Positions 58,188 to 64,000 of a stretch of 64,000 nt of DNA are shown here, in pieces; within the stretch, counting starts at the first letter, position 1; every line of letters starts with the position of its first letter. The notes beneath the pieces are model-generated. The model saw only the letters and a list, made by a program, of their open reading frames with translations. It made no database searches and was not told the origin of the DNA. This stretch comes from an uncultured Clostridia bacterium (GTDB lineage Bacteria; Bacillota; Clostridia; Oscillospirales; Acutalibacteraceae). Made by a program: the position numbers and the translations under genes. Where the stretch lies: contig CALWVF010000011.1 of the NCBI GenBank assembly GCA_944384925.1, forward strand, positions 46,183 through 110,182. The letters run 5' to 3'.

Positions 58188-58796
58188 TTAACAGCACCTT
58201 ATGAAGTCTCCGCCCATGCATTCACAGCAACAATCCGCACATATCAAAGAAGTACAGACATCGCATGACGAACACCCTCTATTGGTATAAGCTCCATTAG
58301 GGTTAAAACCGCCAAAATTTCCGCTTCTTTGATTATACATTCTGTTCATGGCTGCTCTGTATTCTTGATTCCCAGGATTTATTCTACATGCTCTATCGAA
58401 ATTATAAAAAGCTTCTTCAATCCAACCTTTCTTATACATAATTGAACCCTTTAAAAAGTACCATTCGGCACTTCGTCTATCCAAAGGAACTCCATTTAAA
58501 ATTTGTTCTGCATCATCGAGTCTTCCGTTCATTATCATTCTTCGGATATCACTATACTCACCACTATAATGTCCGTCACTATAAAATTCAGATTCATTTG
58601 ATTTATTCCTTCTTTGCTTCATTATCGTATCATATGCTTCATTTATTTCTTTCATTTTTTCTGCTGCCAAATCCGACAATGGACTTGAATCATAATTATC
58701 AGGATGGTATTTTTTTGCTAGCTCTCTATATGCACTTTTTATCTTCTCATCTGAATCATTTTTTGAAACACCTAATATTTTATAAGGATCGACCAT
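58188..58796 (-). CDS. J-domain protein with cysteine-string-like C-terminus
   Basis: Co-chaperone-like protein of 202 residues. A J domain occupies about 1-65 ([12 protein letters not shown], with HPD in KKYHPDNYD). A helical, TPR-like middle (DAEQILNGV...[27 protein letters not shown] in short repeats) follows. The last 28 residues contain ten cysteines, including three in a row and a terminal pair. No zinc-finger DnaJ domain is present. I start at 58796 behind AAAGGAG, because the upstream ATG at 58850 lies inside the DUF5685 gene. It begins one base after that gene's stop. Confidence 0.88.
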   Translation of the reverse strand: MVDPYKILGVSKNDSDEKIKSAYRELAKKYHPDNYDSSPLSDLAAEKMKEINEAYDTIMKQRRNKSNESEFYSDGHYSGEYSDIRRMIMNGRLDDAEQILNGVPLDRRSAEWYFLKGSIMYKKGWIEEAFYNFDRACRINPGNQEYRAAMNRMYNQRSGNFGGFNPNGAYTNRGCSSCDVCTSLICADCCCECMGGDFIRCC

Positions 58797-58797
58797 A

Positions 58798-59664
58798 TCA
58801 ATTTCTCCTTTTATCAAATAATCTTTGTTTTTGCATCGATGGTAAACCAAAATTTAGTATATTATCTAATATTTCCTTAAAATTAAAAATATCTAAAAGG
58901 TTATAAGCTTCTATTGCTCTAGACAAAGATTGATTTAAAATAGAATTACAATAGCTAATAATACTGTCCTTATCTATTTTTTTATTATTTATTAAGTTTA
59001 TCACAAACGGATTAAAATTTCCATTTTTTAAATCTTCATCAATGTCGTCAGCAGCATCCATCAAATAAATCCATTTACCAATAAAATATCCAAACTCTCT
59101 TAATATTCTTTGTTGAACTTCATCATTTGATATTAACATTAGTAATCTAGATAACATATTAGCTGTTGGTTCTGAACATTGATCTATTGTTCCTGAACTT
59201 AATTTTTCCACTTCATCTTGTTGAGATATAAAATCGATTATTATCTGGTTTATCTCAGGGTATTGTAAACTAGCTTTTCTATATGAATAAATAAAAAATG
59301 GCAACAAACAAGAATTTCTTATTTTATTAATAAATTTATTATCTTTAATATTATCCTTTAATTTATAGTAAGATAGCATTACCGAAAGTGCTGAGATAAA
59401 ACCAAATTTATCGTTATCGTCATCATAAAAGTTACACTTTTTAAGTGGATTGACTAAGCAATGCCCTGATTTAATACTTACACAGCTATCTCTTAACGCT
59501 AAACATAAGATATATAAAAAAGTACAATCATAACTTAGAGTTAGTCTAGATATAGGGCCAAAATTTTGGCCCAAGCTTTTACATAATCTACAGTAAACAG
59601 ATTTATATAAATTATATTCTTTTATTTTCAATTCCGGTTTATAAGGTTTAATATATCCAACCAT
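58798..59664 (-). CDS. DUF5685 family protein
   Basis: Protein of 288 residues of a clostridial family of unknown function, recognised by [36 protein letters not shown] opening (in short: YCRLCKSLG near 28-36), the acidic [13 protein letters not shown] near 200-212, and its position before a J-domain gene. The all-helical pattern with an acidic D-rich helix recalls isoprenoid synthase-fold proteins, but the family's activity is not known to me. The start has AAAGGCG somewhat distant upstream. Conserved cysteines lie in the first 80 residues. Confidence 0.8.
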   Translation of the reverse strand: MVGYIKPYKPELKIKEYNLYKSVYCRLCKSLGQNFGPISRLTLSYDCTFLYILCLALRDSCVSIKSGHCLVNPLKKCNFYDDDNDKFGFISALSVMLSYYKLKDNIKDNKFINKIRNSCLLPFFIYSYRKASLQYPEINQIIIDFISQQDEVEKLSSGTIDQCSEPTANMLSRLLMLISNDEVQQRILREFGYFIGKWIYLMDAADDIDEDLKNGNFNPFVINLINNKKIDKDSIISYCNSILNQSLSRAIEAYNLLDIFNFKEILDNILNFGLPSMQKQRLFDKRRN

Positions 59665-59856
59665 TAAGAATTCATCGCCTTTATTTCAATCTTCTTATAT
59701 TATTATATTACATTTTTGCTCTATATAAATTAATAATGTGTAAATTTATTTTATCATAAATATATATTTAAAAAACACTGTAATATTGTTTTATTAATAT
59801 ACATTTTTATTTAAATATAATATAATATAATTAAAATTCAGTTACGGAGGATTCAT

Positions 59857-60021
59857 ATGATATTTTTAATATGCAAAACTGGAAAAATTCTTTTAACACC
59901 GTTCGCTATTATTGGAACTATTATGTCAATTCCCGCAAGTTTATATTGGTTCGCATGTGGAGAATTCAACTTAGCATTTTCTTTTATTTCTCTTCCATTA
60001 GCCCATATACTAACTTTATAG
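59857..60021 (+). CDS. 54-residue hydrophobic peptide
   Basis: Small open frame with an excellent ribosome site (ACGGAGG, six bases before ATG). The product is strongly hydrophobic: one segment of about 14-33 and another of about 38-53, with a short basic N-terminus (CKTGK), so probably two membrane passes. No family recognised. It lies between the divergent DUF5685 gene and the Nif11-like precursor gene on the same strand as the latter. An overlapping frame from 59871 has no ribosome site. Coding status is inferred from the ribosome site and hydrophobic pattern. Confidence 0.6.
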   Translation: MIFLICKTGKILLTPFAIIGTIMSIPASLYWFACGEFNLAFSFISLPLAHILTL

Positions 60022-60092
60022 GTAATAATGTTTACAATATTTGTTTAAACTATATTTCCAAGTTTTACTATATATAATAGTCTTGTAGGATA

Positions 60093-60121
60093 TTGCAATA
60101 ATACATTTTTTATGTTATAAT
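60093..60121 (+). promoter_or_regulatory. Promoter of the Nif11-like precursor gene
   Basis: TTGCAA (60093-60098), 17-base spacer, TATAAT (60116-60121), 64 bases before the start codon. Confidence 0.75.
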
Positions 60122-60184
60122 TCATAAAACAATATATTTTTTTATCGTAATTTAGGATATTTTATAAGGAAGGGGTGAATATCA

Positions 60185-60541
60185 ATGTCCAAGGAAAATG
60201 TTAAAAAATTCTTAACAGAACTACCAAATGATACTAGTCTTCAAAATAAGTTAAGAAAGCTAAATAAAAAATATGCTAATAGAAGTGATTTAGGATTAGC
60301 TGAAAAATTTAAAATCATCGAAAATGAGTATTTGCGTGTTATACGAGAATCAGGATATGAATTCACGCTAAAAGAATTAAACGAATACAAAAGCACAGAA
60401 ACTGAGCATGAAATAATTGAAGACGAGCTTGAGGCTGTTGCAGGTGGTAAAAAACAAGGTATCTCAGCAGAATTTACTAGATTGTATAATCCTGAATATC
60501 TATGTAACTTTATATTTGATATATCCGGAAGAAAATATTAA
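60185..60541 (+). CDS. Nif11-like leader peptide, putative RiPP precursor
   Basis: Protein of 118 residues. The first 80 form a Nif11-type leader: SKENVKKFLTELPNDTSLQ at the start, then VIRESGYEFTLKELNEY, and an acidic helix ending ELEAVAGG with a double glycine at 87-88. That is the expected cleavage site for a peptidase-containing transporter. The remaining 30 residues (89-118) would be the core: basic start, one cysteine (C107), several aromatics, one serine near the end. No maturase or transporter gene is adjacent in the window, so the modification is unknown. It has GGAAGGGGTG before the ATG, its own promoter and a strong terminator. Confidence 0.82.
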   Translation: MSKENVKKFLTELPNDTSLQNKLRKLNKKYANRSDLGLAEKFKIIENEYLRVIRESGYEFTLKELNEYKSTETEHEIIEDELEAVAGGKKQGISAEFTRLYNPEYLCNFIFDISGRKY

Positions 60542-60580
60542 CATTTTATTTATTTTTATTCTTTTAAATACTTTTATAAA

Positions 60581-60615
60581 AAATAAGTATCTTAGATTAA
60601 CTAAGATACTTATTT
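60581..60615 (+). terminator. Bidirectional terminator between the Nif11-like and zinc-ribbon genes
   Basis: Perfect 15-base arms (60581-60595 and 60601-60615) with a 5-base loop, T-rich on the plus side and A/T-rich on the other, between convergent genes. Confidence 0.88.
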
Positions 60616-60631
60616 CACTTTAAATATATGC

Positions 60632-60907
60632 TTATTCTTCCCTCATTTTTGCAAAGCATTCACTGCAATAAACAGGTCTATCTTCACGTGGTTTAAAAGG
60701 AATATTAGCTTCTTGACCGCAAGAAGCACAATTTGCTACATACATTTCGCGTTCGGGTTTACTAGCGTTTTTACGAGCATCACGGCAGCTTTTACATCTT
60801 TGTGGTTCATTTACAAAACCTTTTGATTCATAGAACTCTTGTTCACCACTAGTAAAAGTGAACTCTGCACCACACTCTTTGCAAATGAGAGTCTTATCTT
60901 CGTACAT
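60632..60907 (-). CDS. Zinc-ribbon protein with four CxxC knuckles
   Basis: Small protein of 91 residues built of two zinc ribbons: CKECG...CKSC at about 9-41 and CASCG...CSEC at about 59-84, matching the probable zinc-ribbon (zf-trcl type) family of clostridia. Function unknown; nucleic-acid or protein binding is plausible. GAGG precedes the ATG. The transcript predicted from the promoter at 61090-61118 would carry a leader of about 175 bases containing a tRNA-like fold. Confidence 0.85.
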   Translation of the reverse strand: MYEDKTLICKECGAEFTFTSGEQEFYESKGFVNEPQRCKSCRDARKNASKPEREMYVANCASCGQEANIPFKPREDRPVYCSECFAKMREE

Positions 60908-60938
60908 TAAATTTACCTCGCTTTGGATTAAAAATATT

Positions 60939-61006
60939 TGCCCTCAGACGGATTTGCACCGACACCTTTGATTATTACAAATGCTCTACTATAAGCTACT
61001 TGGGCA
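60939..61006 (-). tRNA. Degenerate tRNA-like element (pseudo-tRNA) in the zinc-ribbon leader
   Basis: The minus strand reads like a shortened tRNA of about 67 bases: acceptor GCCC...GGGC (4-5 pairs), TA at positions 8-9, D arm GCTT/GAGC, a 4-pair anticodon stem TTTG/CAAA around TAATAAT, T arm GTCGG/CCGTC with one mismatch, and an A discriminator without encoded CCA. Hallmarks are damaged: the T loop is TGCAAAT instead of TTCAAAT, the D loop lacks GG, and position 33 is not T (apparent anticodon ATA). It is probably not a translating tRNA. A consensus promoter lies about 80 bases upstream and no terminator separates it from the zinc-ribbon gene. Confidence 0.55.
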
Positions 61007-61089
61007 TACCAAATAAATAATAATTATAATAAAATTAACCCTTAAAATAAAACAATTTTAATTAATGCGATTACCTTAACACAATAAAT

Positions 61090-61118
61090 ATTATACCTTA
61101 TCTATTGATATAAGTCAA
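61090..61118 (-). promoter_or_regulatory. Consensus promoter upstream of the tRNA-like element
   Basis: Minus strand TTGACT (61113-61118), 17-base spacer, TATAAT (61090-61095); start expected near 61083. Among the strongest promoter matches in the window. Confidence 0.8.
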
Positions 61119-61156
61119 TCTTTTTTCTATATTTTTTATAATATTCAATTTTATTT

Positions 61157-61942
61157 TTAAAAAAATATGCATTTTGTATAATCAAAAGATTTTTTTATAT
61201 CAAATAAGTCAGAATAGCTATTCCTGTAAACTTCTATAATAATATCACCTTTATAATTACAAGAATCCAAAATTTTTTTAATCTTAGAATAATCTATAAT
61301 TCCAAAACCTGGTAACAAACAGTCTTGTTCTTCTTTATAGTCATTAATATGAAAATGCACTAATCCACACGACATAGCTTCACACATTACATACGGATCT
61401 TGTTTTGCTCTTATTGCCTGCTTTATATCCATTACATACTTAGCTTTATTGCCTGTATAATTATTCATTTTATTTATAAATTCTATGGATTCGCTTCTAA
61501 ATCCATTTACATTCTCTTGCGCTAAAATAATATTATACTCTTCTGCACATTCACTCATCTTCATAAAACGACTAAAGTATTCATTATCTGTAATACGATT
61601 ATAAGATCTTCTGTTATCTCCATGCAACACTACAACTTTAGCCCCTAATAATTTAGCTATACTAAAATACTGTTTATAAAACCCTATACCATCCTCAAAT
61701 CTTCTATAATAATCTGAAAATAAAAGAAATGGTTCAAAACCAGAGGTAAACGGATGTATTGAACTAACTACTCCATTTTTTGCGCATAATATAGTTTTTA
61801 ATTCATTTATGAAACTGTCACTAAGTTCCGATATGCTATTTAAAAAAATTTCAAACTTATTAATGCCCAAATCAGAAAGAGTTTTTAAAGATTTTTCAGT
61901 TTCCAATGGATACAAGCAAGCTGTCGAGACTCCAACATTCAA
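61157..61942 (-). CDS. Xylose isomerase-like TIM-barrel protein (AP endonuclease 2 family)
   Basis: Protein of 261 residues with the sugar phosphate isomerase/epimerase fold. Metal-ligand positions are visible: SSIHPF near 59-64, VVLHGD near 104-109, LAQENVNG near 145-152, VMDIKQA near 170-176, HFHINDY near 197-203 and a C-terminal IIIEVYR. It could be an isomerase/epimerase or an endonuclease IV relative; the sequence does not decide. The start is TTG with GGAG eight bases upstream, placed there because the first barrel strand follows at once. Confidence 0.85.
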   Translation of the reverse strand: MNVGVSTACLYPLETEKSLKTLSDLGINKFEIFLNSISELSDSFINELKTILCAKNGVVSSIHPFTSGFEPFLLFSDYYRRFEDGIGFYKQYFSIAKLLGAKVVVLHGDNRRSYNRITDNEYFSRFMKMSECAEEYNIILAQENVNGFRSESIEFINKMNNYTGNKAKYVMDIKQAIRAKQDPYVMCEAMSCGLVHFHINDYKEEQDCLLPGFGIIDYSKIKKILDSCNYKGDIIIEVYRNSYSDLFDIKKSFDYTKCIFF

Positions 61943-62039
61943 GGTATCAACTCCATTTTAATTTTTATATATTTTAAGGGTCATATATATAAATATATAA
62001 CCCCTTATATTATTCAATATATTAATAAAAATATCAAAG

Positions 62040-62948
62040 TTATTTTTCATTCGTTGCCTTATCGTCCACTACTAATTCCTTTAACGAAGTAGCTAATCCA
62101 GCCAACGACTGTATATCCGAAGGTATAATAATCTTCGTTGCCTTGCCATCTGCAACTTTTGCTAGTGATTCAAGGCTTTTCAACATTATAACCTTATCTG
62201 TTGGAGAAGACTCATTTAGTAATTTCAAGCTATCTGCAAATGCTTTTTGAACAGATAATATTGCTGTAGCTTCGCCTTCAGCTTCTCTTATTTTAGTTTC
62301 TTTCACTGCCTCTGCTCGTAATATTGCTGACTCCTTGTGCCCTTCTGCAACAAGAATCTCGCTTCTTTTTTCTCCTTCTGCATCAAGTATCCTTGCTCTA
62401 CGTTCACGCTCAGCTTTCATTTGTTTTTCCATTGCATCTTGTATTTCTCTTGGAGGAAGAATATTTTTAAGTTCCACACGATTAACTTTTATTCCCCATG
62501 CATCTGTAGCTTCATCTAATATAACTCTTATCTTTGTATTAATAACATCTCTTGATGTTAAGGTATGATCTAATTCTAAATCACCTATGATATTTCTAAG
62601 TGTTGTTGCTGTTAAATTCTCAATAGCAGAAATAGGCCTTTCGACACCATATGCATATAATTTAGGATCTGTAATTTGAAAATATACAACAGTATCTATT
62701 TGCATTGTAACATTATCTTTCGTTATAACTGGTTGAGGTGGAAAATCTACTACTTGTTCTTTTAGTGATACACGATTAGCAACCCTATCTGCAAAAGGAA
62801 TTTTTACATGAAGGCCTGTACTCCATGTGGTATGATATGCTCCTAATCTTTCCATGACATAAGCATGAGCTTGAGGAACCACCTTAATATTAGATATAAC
62901 TACAATAAGAATAAATAAAATAAGAACTAATAAAACATAAATTGCCAT
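62040..62948 (-). CDS. SPFH/Band 7 membrane protein (stomatin/QmcA-like)
   Basis: Membrane-anchored protein of 302 residues: one N-terminal helix (about 3-20), the SPFH domain (about 25-190, with VPQAHAYVMERLGAYH and VDFPPQPVITKDNV), a long charged helix (about 190-245, repeated AEG/EKR-type units) and a short tail. Such proteins form large rings at the membrane and modulate proteases or membrane domains. AGGAGG precedes the ATG. It follows the NfeD gene by 11 bases, the classic NfeD-stomatin operon. Confidence 0.93.
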   Translation of the reverse strand: MAIYVLLVLILFILIVVISNIKVVPQAHAYVMERLGAYHTTWSTGLHVKIPFADRVANRVSLKEQVVDFPPQPVITKDNVTMQIDTVVYFQITDPKLYAYGVERPISAIENLTATTLRNIIGDLELDHTLTSRDVINTKIRVILDEATDAWGIKVNRVELKNILPPREIQDAMEKQMKAERERRARILDAEGEKRSEILVAEGHKESAILRAEAVKETKIREAEGEATAILSVQKAFADSLKLLNESSPTDKVIMLKSLESLAKVADGKATKIIIPSDIQSLAGLATSLKELVVDDKATNEK

Positions 62949-62959
62949 AACATACCCTC

Positions 62960-63400
62960 CTAATTATTTTTTAGTTTAGTAACTATAAGCTTTACTCCCT
63001 CTATTCTTTCAACTAAAACATCTGAATCTATTGGTATTATACTATCATCAGAAGACCTAGCCGTCCATATTAATCCATTAATTTTAACTTGGCCTGTACC
63101 AAATCTATTATCTATTGTATCTGTAACTACAGCTATTTTACCAATATATCTTCCTACATTAGTATCTTCTTTTTTAAACATCATAGCTTTTCGTACCAAT
63201 GGTTTAGTAACTAATAAAGAAATAAATGTGACTAAAATAAATGATAATATTTGAATAGTAATGGAATCTGTAAAAATACTTATAATTAATGCTGCAATAG
63301 CACCTAAAACAAACCATATTGAAATCATCTGAGCAGTTACAGCCTCTGCAACAGACATAACTATTACAACAACTAGCCATATATATGGCATTATATCCAC
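62960..63400 (-). CDS. NfeD-like membrane protein (short type)
   Basis: Protein of 146 residues with three to four membrane helices (about 5-75) and a C-terminal OB-fold domain (about 85-143, GKIAVVTDTIDNRFGTGQVKINGLIWTA pattern in short strands). The serine-protease domain of long NfeD is absent. It partners with SPFH proteins encoded downstream. The start is GTG behind AAAGGAGG. A promoter lies at 63440-63467. Confidence 0.9.
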   Translation of the reverse strand: MDIMPYIWLVVVIVMSVAEAVTAQMISIWFVLGAIAALIISIFTDSITIQILSFILVTFISLLVTKPLVRKAMMFKKEDTNVGRYIGKIAVVTDTIDNRFGTGQVKINGLIWTARSSDDSIIPIDSDVLVERIEGVKLIVTKLKNN

Positions 63401-63439
63401 TGTATCTCCTCCTTTAATAGATTAATATTTTTAATATAA

Positions 63440-63467
63440 ATTATATCATAACATTAAATTTAGTCAA
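63440..63467 (-). promoter_or_regulatory. Promoter of the nfeD-SPFH operon
   Basis: Minus strand TTGACT (63462-63467), 16-base spacer, TATAAT (63440-63445). Confidence 0.72.
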
Positions 63468-63553
63468 GTTAGAATATATTAGTATTTTATATTTTTTGGG
63501 TTATTATTCACAAATTAATTAAATTTTATTTTGTTATTTCTCTGTTTTGCCAA

Positions 63554-63581
63554 TTGTATTTTTTTGTACATAAGATATAAT
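63554..63581 (+). promoter_or_regulatory. Promoter of the partial gene at the right edge
   Basis: TTGTAT (63554-63559), 16-base spacer, TATAAT (63576-63581), about 39 bases before the start codon. Confidence 0.65.
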
Positions 63582-63619
63582 TTATATGTATATTAAATTT
63601 AAAGGAGAGTATATGTATT

Positions 63620-64000
63620 ATGTTAATATTTTCACAAAAACTTGAAAAAATAATGAGTAGAATTGGTTGTTTCTTTGTTACTTTATATGTTGTTCAATTT
63701 GTCATTGGACTCATAATGATAACAGTTAGCTATTTGCAAAGCCAAGATTGGCCAGCAAATCAACAATTGCTAGAAAGACAAGATAGGCACTCTGATCATT
63801 TAACTATTCCTAATCTTGCTAATGTTAATGAACTTATTGAAAATGGAACAAATTTAGACACTTTTCGCATTCAAGAATCGCAACTATTTACTTTACCTAA
63901 TAATTTACTTTATGCTGACTATGCTGAAATCATTCAAAATAGTTATTTCAGAGAAAATACTGATTCTATGCAAAATTTATTTAACTTGTACTTAATATCT
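63620..64000 (+). CDS. Partial membrane-anchored protein of unknown function
   Basis: An open frame of 127 codons runs from the ATG at 63620 to the right edge without a stop. AAAGGAG lies 11 bases upstream and a promoter precedes it. The product begins with a short amphipathic stretch, one membrane helix (about 14-38, CFFVTLYVVQFVIGLIMITV), then a hydrophilic, glutamine/asparagine-rich region. I recognise no domain in the visible part. A shorter overlapping ATG at 63613 is out of frame and closes quickly. Confidence 0.75.
   Translation, partial: MLIFSQKLEKIMSRIGCFFVTLYVVQFVIGLIMITVSYLQSQDWPANQQLLERQDRHSDHLTIPNLANVNELIENGTNLDTFRIQESQLFTLPNNLLYADYAEIIQNSYFRENTDSMQNLFNLYLIS

Noticed and set aside
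59871..60077. 68-residue frame overlapping the small hydrophobic peptide gene
   Set aside because: No Shine-Dalgarno and composition typical of an out-of-frame reading; the frame from 59857 has a strong ribosome site.
61157..61942. TIM-barrel protein as a DUF692/MbnB-type RiPP maturase for the Nif11-like precursor
   Set aside because: Motif spacing matches the AP endonuclease 2/xylose isomerase family rather than DUF692, and the gene is on the opposite strand, separated by a terminator and another gene.
61974..62012. Hairpin after the SPFH gene as a terminator
   Set aside because: A stem with AAGGG/CCCTT is present but contains wobble or bulge positions and no T run follows on the minus strand, so I did not list it as a terminator.
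1..64000. CRISPR arrays, insertion sequences, prophage or integron signatures
   Set aside because: No regularly spaced direct repeats, transposase motifs, attachment-site duplications or blocks of phage genes were seen on either strand.

Overview
The window is very AT-rich, ordinary chromosomal DNA from a low-GC, anaerobic, endospore-forming member of the Firmicutes, most likely class Clostridia. This is inferred from gene content: a GerA-type spore germinant receptor operon, oxygen-sensitive class III ribonucleotide reductase (NrdD, NrdG), ThyX in place of ThyA, HPr kinase, WhiA/RapZ, and sodium/pyrophosphate bioenergetics. I see no rRNA, insertion sequence, prophage or CRISPR array. Shine-Dalgarno sites are strong and TTG/GTG starts are common.

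Layout: 1-6.4 kb holds a minus-strand run hprK-murB-rapZ-whiA-dnaE (dnaE runs off the left edge). At 6.5-11.1 kb are a secreted beta-helix-like protein and gerA-gerB-gerC. At 11.2-14.8 kb are a DUF421/DUF4363 pair and nrdD, whose promoter carries two NrdR-box-like sites. At 15.3-24.4 kb lie a class B PBP and a sodium/proton transport block (NhaC, AGCS symporter, membrane pyrophosphatase, decarboxylase beta and gamma subunits). At 24.7-29.2 kb are valS, an XRE regulator and galE.

At 29.4-36.6 kb are U32 peptidase, mltG, 5-FTHF cyclo-ligase, a DJ-1 protein, GNAT, DUF2156, tmk and thyX. At 36.9-42.3 kb (plus strand) are ddl, murI, a DUF1934 protein, argS and a GHL10 glycosidase. At 42.4-48.4 kb are mtaB, a Crh-like HPr paralogue, a large secreted M16 peptidase, a DUF3006 protein and a ComEC-like hydrolase. 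At 48.5-53.9 kb are ftsK/spoIIIE, uppP, tepA, the RNase P RNA and nrdG. At 54-59.7 kb are rqcH, a Nif3 protein, trmK, a membrane protein, a DnaJ protein with a cysteine-string tail and a DUF5685 protein. At 59.8-64 kb are a 54-residue membrane peptide, a Nif11-type RiPP-precursor-like gene, a zinc-ribbon gene preceded by a degenerate tRNA-like element, a TIM-barrel protein, an SPFH/NfeD pair and a partial membrane protein.

Themes: envelope synthesis (murB, ddl, murI, uppP, PBP, mltG), dNTP supply (nrdD, nrdG, thyX, tmk), translation and ribosome rescue (valS, argS, rqcH, mtaB, trmK, rnpB) and sporulation/germination. The least expected items are the orphan Nif11 leader peptide with its own consensus promoter, the tRNA-like leader behind a consensus promoter, the HPr paralogue that lost the PTS histidine but kept the HPrK serine, and the DnaJ protein with ten cysteines in its last 28 residues.
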